A DNA stretch of 64,000 bases from Streptomyces coeruleorubidus (GCF_008705135.1 NZ_CP023694.1:4383001-4447000), one strand, 5' to 3'. Shown: positions 8,745-17,302, counted from the stretch's first letter. Numbers and translations are program-made. The notes: a model not told the origin generated them from the sequence alone.

Positions 8745-9446
8745 ATGCGGGACGCGTACCACGAGGAACTGGACTCGATCGGCGACGGTCTGGTGGAGAT
8801 GGCCCGGCTGGTCGGCTCGGCGATCGGGCGCGCCACCACCGCCATGCTCGACTCCGACCTGAAGCTGGCCGAGAACGTCATCGAGGCCGACCAGAAGGTC
8901 GACGAGCTCCAGCACGACCTGGAGGCCCGCGCCATCGCCCTGCTGGCGCGGCAGCAGCCGGTGGCGACGGACCTGCGCATCGTCGTCACGTCGCTGCGCA
9001 TGTCGGCCGACCTGGAGCGCTCGGGCGACCTCGCCCAGCACGTGGCGAAGCTCGCGCGCCTGCGCTACCCGGACCGCGCGGTCCCGAGCGACCTGCACGC
9101 CACCATCCTGGAGATGGGCCAGCTCGCCCAGCGCCTGATGGCCAAGGCCGCCGAGGTGATCATCACCAAGGACGTCGACCTGGCGCTCCAGCTGGAGCAG
9201 GACGACGACGAGATGGACCTGCTGCACCGCACCCTCTTCCGGCACCTGATGGACGACCGCTGGAAGCACGGCATCGAGACGGCCGTGGACGTGACGCTGC
9301 TCGGCCGCTACTACGAGCGGTTCGCCGACCACGCGGTCTCGGTCGCCAAGCGGGTGGTGTACCTGGTGACGGGTGAGCACGCCGACGAGCTCCAGGCGGA
9401 CTCGCAGCCGGAGATCCAGGCGGTGGCGGGGTCGGAGAGCGCCTGA
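8745..9446 (+). CDS. phoU: Phosphate signalling protein PhoU
   Basis: Cytoplasmic helical regulator of phosphate uptake and PhoR signalling. The 233-residue protein has two three-helix PhoU repeats. The metal-cluster motifs (E/D)xxxD are visible: DLRIVVTSLRMSADLERSGDLAQH in the first repeat and LLGRYYERFADHAVSVAKRV in the second. ATG follows a good ribosome site (GAGAGGGAAG). A short acidic/polar tail replaces any further domain. Transcription probably starts in the PHO-box region upstream. No pst genes are in the window. Confidence 0.96.
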   Translation: MRDAYHEELDSIGDGLVEMARLVGSAIGRATTAMLDSDLKLAENVIEADQKVDELQHDLEARAIALLARQQPVATDLRIVVTSLRMSADLERSGDLAQHVAKLARLRYPDRAVPSDLHATILEMGQLAQRLMAKAAEVIITKDVDLALQLEQDDDEMDLLHRTLFRHLMDDRWKHGIETAVDVTLLGRYYERFADHAVSVAKRVVYLVTGEHADELQADSQPEIQAVAGSESA

Positions 9447-9578
9447 CGCCCGGTCCTGCTCCGGCGTGAGAGGGCCGGGCGGGATCGGCCGGGGCGCGCG
9501 GGCGCCTCTGTGCGCCGTTGATGCGCCCAGCGGAACGGGCGTCCAATGGGCACAGGCACCAGCCTTGAGGAGGGACCC

Positions 9579-9734
9579 ATGGCCGAATCCCCCAGCACCA
9601 CGCCCGACCCCACGCAGGAGCGCGAGACCGAGCAGCCCGTGGAGATCAGGAGCCTGCCCCTGGTCGCCGCGTGCGGCTGCGGCTCGGGCTGCGGCTGCGG
9701 GTGCCAGTCGGGCAGCCCCTGCCAGTGCGGCTGA
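9579..9734 (+). CDS. 51-residue peptide with a cysteine/glycine-rich C-terminus
   Basis: The ATG at 9579 sits 5-6 nt after GAGGAGGG, a very strong ribosome site, so this small frame is probably translated. Residues 1-32 are acidic and polar (MAESPSTTPDPTQERETEQ...). The C-terminus after LPLVAA consists of CGCGSGCGCGCQSG-type sequence, with seven Cys in the last 19 residues and no other residue type except Gly, Ser, Gln and Pro. It could be a metal-binding peptide or a ribosomally made peptide precursor; I do not recognise a family with known function. It lies between phoU and a DUF4242 gene, with a strong terminator directly after it. Confidence 0.7.
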   Translation: MAESPSTTPDPTQERETEQPVEIRSLPLVAACGCGSGCGCGCQSGSPCQCG

Positions 9735-9754
9735 CGCCGGCACGTTCGTACGAC

Positions 9755-9793
9755 CCGCAGGGCCCTGGTGGTTTCGCCACCGGGGCCCTGCGG
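9755..9793 (+). terminator. Intrinsic terminator after the Cys-rich peptide gene
   Basis: CCGCAGGGCCC then GGTGG, loop TTTCG, CCACC and GGCCCTGCGG form a nearly perfect stem of about 16 bp. This is the end of the phoU/small peptide transcript. Confidence 0.8.
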
Positions 9794-9862
9794 CGTTGTG
9801 GTCGCCTCCGTGCGCGTACGGGCGGACGATGGGAGTACGCACTGGTAAGGAGGTACGACGTC

Positions 9863-10114
9863 ATGGCCAAGTTCATGGATGTCCACCACAGCATGAAGGG
9901 CATCACGGAAGAGCAGCTGCGCGAGGCGCACAACGCTGACCTCGCCATCGAGAAGGACGAGAGCGTCCACTTCGAGGCGGCCTGGGCGGACCCGGAGTCG
10001 GGTGTCGTCTACTGCCTCTCCGAGGCCCCGTCGGCCGAGGCGGTCCAGCGCATCCACGAACGCGCGGGGCACAAGGCCGACGAGGTCCATCCGGTGCCGT
10101 TGACCGTCACGTGA
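9863..10114 (+). CDS. DUF4242 protein, nickel-binding type (SCO4226-like)
   Basis: The 83-residue frame starts at ATG after AAGGAGG, so I reject longer in-frame extensions through the terminator. The sequence AKFMDVHHSMKGITEEQL... HNADLAIEKDESVHFEAAW... GVVYCLSEAPSAEAVQRIHERAGH is close to the S. coelicolor ferredoxin-like-fold protein for which nickel binding was reported. The His-rich start (VHH) and the conserved Cys and His residues suit metal binding. The physiological role is unknown; the nickel regulator nur is also in this window but about 47 kb away. Confidence 0.85.
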   Translation: MAKFMDVHHSMKGITEEQLREAHNADLAIEKDESVHFEAAWADPESGVVYCLSEAPSAEAVQRIHERAGHKADEVHPVPLTVT

Positions 10115-10150
10115 AGTGAGCGGTGCGGTCGGTCGGCCGTTCAGCCGGCT

Positions 10151-11227
10151 TCAGGGAGCGCTCCGGCAGAACTCGGATGCGACAGCGGCGTCCTCCAGTC
10201 GCTGCTCGCCCCAGTCGCCGTTGCGGTTCATGGTCATGACCTGCCGGCCGTCCGCCGAGGCGAGGGTGCGGGTCGCGGAGCCGGGGATCATGCCGCCGTG
10301 CCCCCAGGCCCGGCAGCCCTCCGCGAGCTTGAAGTGCCGTAGGCCGAGGCCGTAGACGTCCTGCGGGCCGCCATGGCCCTTGTCCCCGTCGACGGGGACG
10401 GCGTCGAGCAGTTGCCGCTGCTGTGCGGGCGGCAGCAGGTCACCGGCCAGCAGGCTGGACAGGAAGGTGTTCACGTCACCCACGGTCGAGATCATCTGCC
10501 CTGCGGAGAAGGCGACCGTGGGACTGAACTCGGTGACGTCGCGCACCTTTGCCTGCGGCCCGTCCTCGAAGAGCGTCGAGTAGTGCCGCGCGTGGGGTGA
10601 GGGCAGTCCGGGCGCGGTGCCCGGCACGCTCGTGCCGCGCAGACGGAGTGGCCGTATGACGAGGCGCTCGACCGCGTGCGCGTAACTGCCGCCCGTGGCC
10701 TTCTCTACGACCATGCCGGCGAGGACATAGTTGGTGTCCGAGTAGTCCCACCTGCCCGGTCGGCCGGGCCTGCTGCCCTGCTCCGGCTGGAAGTTCGGCG
10801 GGTGGGCGAGCGCGATGTCCACCAGTTCCCGGGGGGACCACCTGGCGTACCGGTTCCGGTCGAACTCGTCGCCCGCGTACCTGGCCCGGAAGCCGGCGTC
10901 CATGTTGTAGTCGAAGATCCCGCTCGTGTGGTTGAGCAGGTGCCGCACGGTGATGTGCCCGGGCCGGTACCCGTTGCCGCGCACCACTCCCGGCAGCCAT
11001 TTGGCCACGCTGTCGTCCAGCGACAGCTTCCCTTCGGCTTCGAGCTTGAGCAGCACGGTGGCGGTGAAGGTCTTGGTCACGCTGGCGACGCGGAACCTCT
11101 CGTGGGTACTCCGCTTCCGCTCCGAACCGAGCTTTTGGACACCGGCCCGGCCGTTCCACACTCCGTGCCGGTCGCGGACCTGGGCGATGACGCCGGGGGT
11201 GCCCCGCACGACGATCTCGTTCAGCAC
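10151..11227 (-). CDS. Serine hydrolase, beta-lactamase / D-Ala-D-Ala carboxypeptidase family
   Basis: A 358-residue class C-type penicillin-recognising hydrolase. The nucleophile is in RVASVTKTF (SxxK). The second motif reads YSDTNYVLAG, where many relatives have YSN, so Asp replaces the Asn. The third motif is GHGGMIPG in place of KTG. The GTG start used here leaves no signal peptide, although most relatives are secreted. The frame stays open for about 40 more codons upstream (ALDELFPWEEKAAAA...) without a good start or signal, so the N-terminus may have been lost or the protein may be cytoplasmic. The substrate cannot be told from sequence. Confidence 0.85.
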   Translation of the reverse strand: MLNEIVVRGTPGVIAQVRDRHGVWNGRAGVQKLGSERKRSTHERFRVASVTKTFTATVLLKLEAEGKLSLDDSVAKWLPGVVRGNGYRPGHITVRHLLNHTSGIFDYNMDAGFRARYAGDEFDRNRYARWSPRELVDIALAHPPNFQPEQGSRPGRPGRWDYSDTNYVLAGMVVEKATGGSYAHAVERLVIRPLRLRGTSVPGTAPGLPSPHARHYSTLFEDGPQAKVRDVTEFSPTVAFSAGQMISTVGDVNTFLSSLLAGDLLPPAQQRQLLDAVPVDGDKGHGGPQDVYGLGLRHFKLAEGCRAWGHGGMIPGSATRTLASADGRQVMTMNRNGDWGEQRLEDAAVASEFCRSAP

Positions 11228-11395
11228 GGCCTGGGTCGTGGCATGGGCGGCGGCCTGGCCCTCCGGCCGTAATCGCGGTGCCGCCGCCGCCTTCTCCTCC
11301 CATGGGAACAGCTCATCAAGCGCCGTATCGCCACACCATCGGGAACGTCCCGGGCACGGATCAGGGAGCGGAGGCGGAACGCTCCGGGACCTGCC

Positions 11396-12772
11396 CTAGG
11401 GCCCCGGCAGCGGGCCCAGCCCAGCGGGCTCAACGGGCTCACTGGGCTCGGAGGACTCAGCGGATTCAGTCGGCTCAGTCGGCTCAGCGGACTCCCTGGG
11501 CTCAGCCGGCTCCTCCTCCGGCACCCGCCGCATCAACGCCCCGTACCCCAGCCCAGCCACCGTCCCGACCACCGCGCACAGCCCCCACAGCCACTCCGCC
11601 CCGAACCGGTCGATGACGAAGCCGGACATCAGCGGGGCGACCAGGCCGGCGACGGACCAGGACATGGTGTACATCCCCTGGTAGCGCCCGCGTCCGTGGA
11701 GCGGGGACAGCCGCACGACGAGACCCGTCTGCGTCGGCGTGTTGACGATCTCGGCCAGCGTCCACACGCACACCGTGAGGGCGATGACGCCGACCGACCC
11801 CGCGAAGGCGGTGAGTCCGAAGCCGTAGCCCGCGAGGAGCGAGGAGATGACGAGCAGCCGGCGGGAGTCGCGGTGCTCGATGAACCGTGTGACCGGGATC
11901 TGGAGCACGACGATCAGGACGCCGTTCACAGCGATCGCCATGCCGTACTCGGCCGGGGTGAATCCGGCCTCGCCCATCGCCACCGGCAGCCCGATCGCCC
12001 CCTGCTGGAAGATCAGCGCGACGAGGAAGGACAGCCCGACGACGCTCATGAAGCGCCCGTCGCGCAGTACGGTCCCCAGGCTGACGGAGCTGTCGGAGGC
12101 CGCGGCCGTCTTCTCGGATGCGGCGCCCGTCGTCTCAGAGGCGGCGGCCGTCTTCACCGTCTCGGCGGGCCTGGACTCCGGCAGCCGCAGGAAGACGAGG
12201 ATCGCGCAGACCATCGTCATCCCCGCCTCGATCAGGAACCCGGCGAGATAGCTGACCTCGGCGATGAACCCGGCCGCCATGGAGGACACGGCGAAGCCGA
12301 GGTTGATGGCCCAGTAGTTGAGGGAGAAGGCGCGGATACGGTCCTCGGGCCGGACGATGTCGGCCATCATCGCCTGCACGGCGGGCCGGGACGCGTTGCT
12401 GGCCATGCCGACGAGGAACGCGACGCCGGCGATCGCGACCGGGTGGTGCATGAACCCGAGGAGCGCGACGGACACGGCGGTCGAGGCCTGCGCGATCAGC
12501 AGCGTCGGCCGCCGCCCCAGCCGGTCGGTCATCACGCCACCGCCCAGTGAGGAGATCACGCCGCCGAGCCCGTGCAGGGCGGCGACCAGGCCGGCGTACG
12601 TGGCGGAGTAGCCCCGGTCGAGTGTCAGGTACAGCGCCATGAAGGTGGCGACGAAGGCACCGAGCCGGTTGACGAGGGTGCTGGTCCACAGCCACCAGAA
12701 CTCGCGGGGCAGTCCGGAGACGGTCTCCTGGACGGCATGTCTGGCACGCAGGGCGTACGGCATGGACGGCAT
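11396..12772 (-). CDS. MFS transporter, multidrug-efflux type
   Basis: A 458-residue major facilitator protein with 12 predicted membrane helices and the signature loop DRLGRRPTLL between TM2 and TM3. A central cytoplasmic loop is Ala/Thr/Ser/Glu-rich (KTAAASETTGAASEKTAAASDSS is its core), and the C-terminal tail is a low-complexity Glu/Pro/Ser run. The ATG at 12772 (MPSMPYALRAR) follows GGGGGAG; an upstream extension is open but crosses the direct repeats listed next and looks non-coding. Resembles DHA-type exporters. It is divergent from gpmA. Substrate unknown. Confidence 0.88.
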   Translation of the reverse strand: MPSMPYALRARHAVQETVSGLPREFWWLWTSTLVNRLGAFVATFMALYLTLDRGYSATYAGLVAALHGLGGVISSLGGGVMTDRLGRRPTLLIAQASTAVSVALLGFMHHPVAIAGVAFLVGMASNASRPAVQAMMADIVRPEDRIRAFSLNYWAINLGFAVSSMAAGFIAEVSYLAGFLIEAGMTMVCAILVFLRLPESRPAETVKTAAASETTGAASEKTAAASDSSVSLGTVLRDGRFMSVVGLSFLVALIFQQGAIGLPVAMGEAGFTPAEYGMAIAVNGVLIVVLQIPVTRFIEHRDSRRLLVISSLLAGYGFGLTAFAGSVGVIALTVCVWTLAEIVNTPTQTGLVVRLSPLHGRGRYQGMYTMSWSVAGLVAPLMSGFVIDRFGAEWLWGLCAVVGTVAGLGYGALMRRVPEEEPAEPRESAEPTEPTESAESSEPSEPVEPAGLGPLPGP

Positions 12773-12813
12773 GGGCTCCCCCGGGCGCAAGACTGTAAGG
12801 GTGTGAGGACGAC

Positions 12814-12856
12814 GCGACGCGTAAGTGGCACAACGCGACGCTGTAAGTGGCACAAC
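12814..12856. repeat. Two tandem direct repeats upstream of the MFS gene
   Basis: GCGACGCGTAAGTGGCACAAC (12814-12834) is followed at once by a copy with one extra T (12835-12856). The core GTAAGTGGCACAAC is identical in both. They lie about 40-80 bp upstream of the MFS start and about 120 bp upstream of gpmA. A regulator binding side by side on one face of the DNA would explain the 21-22 bp period. Confidence 0.6.
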
Positions 12857-12976
12857 CAGCAGGCACAAATTACAAAGCCGCGGTTGACGGAGGCCACTCA
12901 ATTAACAGAACCCGTCAAACGTCCGCCTGCCGGGCAGCCACGCGAACGGGCGAATGCGTGGATTACGCTCTGGGGC

Positions 12977-13738
12977 ATGGCCGACGCACCGTACAAGCTG
13001 ATCCTCCTCCGCCACGGCGAGAGCGAGTGGAACGAGAAGAACCTGTTCACCGGCTGGGTGGACGTCAACCTCACCGCGAAGGGCGAGAAGGAGGCGACGC
13101 GCGGCGGCGAGCTGCTGAAGGACGCCGGCCTGCTCCCCGACGTCGTGCACACGTCCCTCCAGAAGCGCGCCATCCGCACCGCGCAGCTCGCCCTGGAGTC
13201 CGCCGACCGCCTCTGGATCCCGGTCCACCGCAGCTGGCGCCTGAACGAGCGCCACTACGGCGCCCTCCAGGGCAAGGACAAGGCCCAGACGCTCGCCGAA
13301 TTCGGCGAGGAGCAGTTCATGCTGTGGCGCCGCTCCTACGACACCCCGCCGCCGGCGCTGGACCGTGACGCCGAGTACTCCCAGTTCTCCGACCCGCGCT
13401 ACGCGACCCTCCCGCCGGAGCTGCGCCCGCAGACGGAGTGCCTCAAGGACGTCGTCGTCCGCATGCTCCCGTACTGGTTCGACGCGATCGTCCCCGACCT
13501 GCTCACCGGCCGCACGGTCCTGGTCGCCGCCCACGGCAACAGCCTGCGCGCCCTGGTCAAGCACCTGGACGGCATCTCCGACGCGGACATCGCGGGCCTC
13601 AACATCCCGACGGGCATCCCGCTGTCCTACGAACTCGACTCCGACTTCAAGCCGGTGAACCCGGGCGGGACGTACCTGGACCCCGACGCGGCTGCGGCGG
13701 CTATCGAGGCGGTCAAGAACCAGGGGAAGAAGAAGTAG
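12977..13738 (+). CDS. gpmA: 2,3-bisphosphoglycerate-dependent phosphoglycerate mutase
   Basis: Glycolytic enzyme interconverting 3- and 2-phosphoglycerate. The 253-residue protein is full length and typical. The phospho-histidine motif is LILLRHGESEWNEKNLFTGW; other family blocks are ERHYGALQGKDK, the second catalytic His in AAHGNSLRALVKHL, and GIPLSYEL. ATG follows a likely -10 (TACGCT) by about 7 nt and no Shine-Dalgarno is seen, so translation is probably leaderless. A rho-independent terminator follows. Confidence 0.97.
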   Translation: MADAPYKLILLRHGESEWNEKNLFTGWVDVNLTAKGEKEATRGGELLKDAGLLPDVVHTSLQKRAIRTAQLALESADRLWIPVHRSWRLNERHYGALQGKDKAQTLAEFGEEQFMLWRRSYDTPPPALDRDAEYSQFSDPRYATLPPELRPQTECLKDVVVRMLPYWFDAIVPDLLTGRTVLVAAHGNSLRALVKHLDGISDADIAGLNIPTGIPLSYELDSDFKPVNPGGTYLDPDAAAAAIEAVKNQGKKK

Positions 13739-13751
13739 ACAGAGCTGAAGA

Positions 13752-13791
13752 GGCCTCCTGCCTGCGGGTTCTCCGTGGGTAGGGGGCTTTT
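13752..13791 (+). terminator. gpmA terminator
   Basis: GCCTCCTGCC ... GGTAGGGGGC pairs over 10 bp, including G-T pairs, followed by TTTT, 15-50 nt after the gpmA stop. Confidence 0.65.
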
Positions 13792-13849
13792 CGATGTGCG
13801 CCGACCGGCCCTGGGCCATCAGCCGGTTGACCGGACCGTGCTCAGTGCT

Positions 13850-14116
13850 TCAGGAGTCCGACTCCGGCCGTTCTCTTGTCTCTGCCCGGGCTCCCGCATC
13901 ACGGAGGGCCGAGACGGCTGCCGCCGCGTCTTCCTCGGGCACGCAGGCGAGAACGACGGCGGGAACCTGCGTCGCCAGACCTTGGCTGCGCCAGAGGCTC
14001 AGCCCCGTCAGCCGGCGCACGACCTGGACCACGTCCATCACGCGGACACCAGGGTCAGTGAGCAAGACGTCATGGGGCACGTCGTCGCACACCAGCGAGA
14101 AGTACTCGTCCGCCAT
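13850..14116 (-). CDS. Small protein resembling the C-terminal domain of ribosomal protein L7/L12
   Basis: The 88-residue frame from ATG 14116 follows GGGGAGGG. The middle (VRVMDVVQVVRRLTGLSL ... VPAVVLACVPEEDAAAAVSALRDAGARAE) follows the helix-turn pattern of the L7/L12 C-terminal domain (KIxVIKxVRExTGLGLKEAK...), with the same final VEE-type alpha-beta step. An acidic N-terminal strand (DEYFSLVCDDVPHDVLL) precedes it. It is not the ribosomal stalk protein: the N-terminal dimerisation domain and hinge are missing. The ClpS-like fold suggests protein docking. It is convergent with gpmA. Confidence 0.6.
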   Translation of the reverse strand: MADEYFSLVCDDVPHDVLLTDPGVRVMDVVQVVRRLTGLSLWRSQGLATQVPAVVLACVPEEDAAAAVSALRDAGARAETRERPESDS

Positions 14117-14301
14117 TGCCCTCCCCGCCCTCTCCGGTTCGGAGCGTACGAGCCCTCGGCCGTCATGGCGCACGATTTGGGTGCGTCGAAGACAGCAGCC
14201 ACGGCTTTGCGGGGCCGCTCCGGCGAGTCGCGTCCCAACTTCGTGCTCACCGTCGTTCGCATTGCAGCGCGCCCACGTCTGTCACTCGGTCAGGCTGGGC
14301 T

Positions 14302-14844
14302 TCAGAGCCGCCCCGTCTGCCAGATCGGGTCGTCGGGTGCGGGGCGTCCGTCCAGGCGCTGAAGGGTTTCTCCGGTGAGCGAGAGATGCCGACGTGCGAC
14401 GGCTATGAAGTGCCCTTGTGCTGCGACGACTCTCCCTCTGAGCTCCATCCAGTTCTCCTCTGGAGTCAGACCCCGCCGGACTGCGATGTGAAAGCGCCAG
14501 ATCTGCTCGTCAATGGCGTGCGCGGCTGCTGCAATGTCCTTGCTGGCAACGAGATTGATGCTGCCGAGGGCCTCACCCCAGGGGCGCCAGTCGACTGTCG
14601 TGGGGATCAGCACGCCTTGAGGGATGTCGTCAGGGCGGTCACGGTCCATGTCGCTGAGGTCTACGAGCACTGAAGATGATTCCCGTAACACGCGAACGCA
14701 CGCTGCCGCCTGCTGCTCCCTGATCCAGTGACGGTCTTGAGCTCTTCTACTGACCACGCTCCCGACGAACACGCCAATCAGTGTGGTCAGCACTGCCCCG
14801 ACTGGGGCCGCCAGTGAGGCCAGCAATGACGTCATATCAGTCAT
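14302..14844 (-). CDS. Hypothetical protein with one N-terminal membrane segment
   Basis: 180 residues from the ATG at 14844 (MTDMTSLLASL); the second ATG at 14835 is equally possible and neither has a clear ribosome site. Residues about 5-28 are hydrophobic (SLLASLAAPVGAVLTTLIGVFVG) and followed by SRRAQDRHW, so the protein probably has N-out/C-in topology. The rest is a soluble helical region with many Glu/Arg. I do not recognise the family. Base composition is less GC-biased than its neighbours, a mild sign of accessory DNA. Confidence 0.55.
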   Translation of the reverse strand: MTDMTSLLASLAAPVGAVLTTLIGVFVGSVVSRRAQDRHWIREQQAAACVRVLRESSSVLVDLSDMDRDRPDDIPQGVLIPTTVDWRPWGEALGSINLVASKDIAAAAHAIDEQIWRFHIAVRRGLTPEENWMELRGRVVAAQGHFIAVARRHLSLTGETLQRLDGRPAPDDPIWQTGRL

Positions 14845-15382
14845 TCTGGCGACGACTCGGTGGCTTGAGTAGCGGCTTAGGCGATTGAGGAGAGCGACCT
14901 GAAACGAGAGCATGGCCTAGGGCGGCAGCCGCACCACAGATGTCAGCTCGGCCCGGCACTACTCCGCCAGACCCCACATGAGCGTCTAACTGCGTGACAT
15001 CGGGCTTCGACTACGCGCAAGATGTTGCACTCCAGCGCGCAGAACTGATGGTAGGTCGAGTCCAGGCAAGATCGCAGCTCGGTCCCGGCACGGCGCTGGG
15101 CGCGTTCGACTCCTCTCCGTCGTCGACCGAACGCCTCCCCGAACCGGAAAGGCTGGGCCGTGTCTGGGTGTGCGGGGCGTGCCCAGCGGGGCCGTCCGAG
15201 GCCGCTCGATGGTGGCCAACGACGACCACTCGGCCGCCCGTGAGCACTGGCCTGACCAGCAAAAGCCCAGCTCCCCAAGATCCCCGACAACACCCAGGGC
15301 TACCCAACCAGCGCCCTGGCCAGGGCTGTCGGCAGCAGATACGTAAGAGCCCACAACTCACCGGCCTGGCAGACTGCGGCCC
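14845..15382. other. Region without a supportable gene
   Basis: About 540 bases with several short overlapping frames on both strands, none with a clear ribosome site, coherent composition or recognisable domain. A palindrome GCCCTGGCCAGGGC lies near 15311-15325. The stretch may be decayed coding sequence or the promoter region of the following gene. Confidence 0.5.
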
Positions 15383-15988
15383 ATGAAGCAGTCAGGTCGT
15401 CTGCCTTTGACCCCGCGTGCTCTGCCCCCGCTCCGCGGCGACGAGTCGATCGTCGGTGTTCCGGACGCGACCGTGGTCGACTTCTGGCGGTTCGCCATGC
15501 CGGACCTCCGTATGAACAACACACGCGGCCTGTTCGCCGAGTTTCTGGTTCACCAGGCGGTCGGCTCCCACAAGCCCCGTGTGGAATGGGCAAGCCACGA
15601 TGTCGAGACCGACGACGGGCTGCGCATCGAAGTCAAGGCAGGCGCATACCTGCAAGCCTGGGATCAACGAGCACCATCCCCAATCCGCTTCAGTGGGTTG
15701 CGCGCTCGCACGTGGTCACCTGATGGCGGTTACTCGGAGGCGAAGTCGTACAACGCCGACGTCTACGTTTTCGCGGTCCAGACCGCCCGTGACCACGCTG
15801 TCTACAACCCGCTCGACACCGCGCAGTGGGAGTTCTACGTACTCCCCCACCCAGCGCTCGCCACCCAGGGCACGGACAGTGTCAGCCTGGGCGCGGTTCG
15901 CGCGGCGGCCGGTCCACCTGTGCGCTATCCCGCCCTCGGTGACTGCATCCGGTCGGCCGATCCCCGCCCCGGCACCACCAACGACTGA
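15383..15988 (+). CDS. Hypothetical protein with PD-(D/E)XK nuclease-like motifs
   Basis: 201 residues. The core reads MNNTRGLFAEFLVHQAVG, then DVETDDGLRIEVKAGAYLQAW. The order Glu (in AEF), Asp (in DDG) and IEVKAG fits the E...D...ExK active site of the PD-(D/E)XK superfamily (restriction endonucleases, resolvases, VRR-type). A later block (KSYNADVYVFAVQ ... QWEFYVLP) fits the following strands of such a fold. No methyltransferase or helicase is adjacent, so it is not a recognisable restriction system. The catalytic assignment is inference from motif spacing. It lies in a patchy accessory stretch. Confidence 0.6.
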   Translation: MKQSGRLPLTPRALPPLRGDESIVGVPDATVVDFWRFAMPDLRMNNTRGLFAEFLVHQAVGSHKPRVEWASHDVETDDGLRIEVKAGAYLQAWDQRAPSPIRFSGLRARTWSPDGGYSEAKSYNADVYVFAVQTARDHAVYNPLDTAQWEFYVLPHPALATQGTDSVSLGAVRAAAGPPVRYPALGDCIRSADPRPGTTND

Positions 15989-16092
15989 CGCGCGAAGTCC
16001 GGGTAGACGACGTCGTCGATCTCGTCGTAGAGCGACCTCGGGCGTTCGATATTCAGTGGCGGAACCCTTCCCCCACCGTCCACCATCCCCCC

Positions 16093-16707
16093 ATGGCCCC
16101 GGATGAGCGCACCAGTGAACCAGCCGTGACTCGTTGGACGACGGCGACCGTCTATCCCGACATGTGGGTGGACCCGGACGACGACCCGCGCGAGACCGGG
16201 GTGATCGAAGTCGTCGATGAGCGCAGCGCGTTGCTGGAGAGTCTCCGTCACTATCGCCTCACGCTGGAGATGAAGTGCGCGGGGCTGGACGCGGAGCAGA
16301 TGGCACGGCGGTCGGCGGCGCCGTCCACGATGTCGTTGCTCGGGCTCGTGCGGCATCTGACCGAGGACGAGCGGCACTTCCGGCGGGTGATGGCCGGGGA
16401 GGACGCGCCGAAGCTGTACCGCACCGAGGAGGACCGGGACGGTGACTTCAACGGTGCGGTAGCGGACCCGGCGGTCGTGGAGGCGGCGTGGCGGCAGTGG
16501 CGGACCGAGGTGGAACTCACCGACCGGTATCTGGCCGGTGTCACCGACCTCTCCACCCTGAACGCCGGGTACTCCGACTACGGGGCCGAGCCCGGCGGGC
16601 AGCTCCAGCTTCGTGACGTCCTGGTGGCACATGTCGGGGAGTACGCGCGCCACTGCGGGCACGCCGATCTCCTGCGCGAGCTGATCGACGGCCGGGTCGG
16701 GCAATGA
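16093..16707 (+). CDS. DinB family protein (DUF664)
   Basis: A 204-residue four-helix-bundle protein of the DinB/DUF664 type, whose actinobacterial members include mycothiol-dependent enzymes. The metal-ligand histidines fit the family: His in LLGLVRHLTEDERHF and the pair in VAHVGEYARHCGHADLLRE. The family motif MSLLGLVRHLTEDERHFRR is explicit. The first about 25 residues before VYPDMW are probably disordered. Whether this protein uses mycothiol is inference; mshA, in the same window, shows the organism makes it. Confidence 0.8.
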   Translation: MAPDERTSEPAVTRWTTATVYPDMWVDPDDDPRETGVIEVVDERSALLESLRHYRLTLEMKCAGLDAEQMARRSAAPSTMSLLGLVRHLTEDERHFRRVMAGEDAPKLYRTEEDRDGDFNGAVADPAVVEAAWRQWRTEVELTDRYLAGVTDLSTLNAGYSDYGAEPGGQLQLRDVLVAHVGEYARHCGHADLLRELIDGRVGQ

Positions 16708-16848
16708 CGACGACGCCGTGGAAGTGGCCCGGCTGTCGGCCCTTACCCCTCGGGTAATCGACCGGGCTCGGCCGTCCCCGGCAGGATCGGACGCGTTCCC
16801 ACGGAGCCCGTCCGGGATCCGGACGGCCGCAGTCGCGAGGAGAGTGCC

Positions 16849-17289
16849 ATGTCCGTCGAGTCCAGCCCGCTGACCACGACTTCCGTTGCCCAGTCCCCCC
16901 GGGCCGTCGTGCAGGAGTTCCTCGCCGCGCGGCTCGCCGGGGACACCGAGCGGCTCGTCGAGCTGTTCGCCGACGAGGTGGACTGGGTGCTCGCCGACAA
17001 TCCAGGTGTCCCCTGGATCCGGCCTCGGTCCACCGCCGCCGAATGCGCCGCGCAGTTCGACGAGTTGATGGAGCACACCGTGCCCGAGGACGCCCGCGCC
17101 TCCCTCGACGCGTTTCTCGTCGACGGCGCCGACGCCGTGCTCATGGGGCACCTGTCGGGGAGCGTACGGGCGACGGGGAAGTCCTTCGAGGGGCCGTTCG
17201 CGCTGCGCCTCACCGTCGAGGACGGCCGGATCACCCGGCATCACCTCTACGAGAACAGCTTGTCGATCGCCGAGGCCTGTACTCCGTGA
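16849..17289 (+). CDS. SnoaL-like / NTF2-fold protein
   Basis: 146 residues with the cone-shaped NTF2 fold: an N-terminal helix (AVVQEFLAARLAGDTERLVELFADEVDW), then strands ending in GPFALRLTVEDGRITRHHLYENSLS. This pattern is shared by ketosteroid-isomerase-like and SnoaL-like proteins. ATG follows GAGGAGAG. No catalytic Asp/His pair can be fixed without a structure. It stands alone between a DinB gene and a membrane protein gene; function unknown. Confidence 0.75.
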   Translation: MSVESSPLTTTSVAQSPRAVVQEFLAARLAGDTERLVELFADEVDWVLADNPGVPWIRPRSTAAECAAQFDELMEHTVPEDARASLDAFLVDGADAVLMGHLSGSVRATGKSFEGPFALRLTVEDGRITRHHLYENSLSIAEACTP

Positions 17290-17302
17290 GTGCTGCGGCC
17301 GC

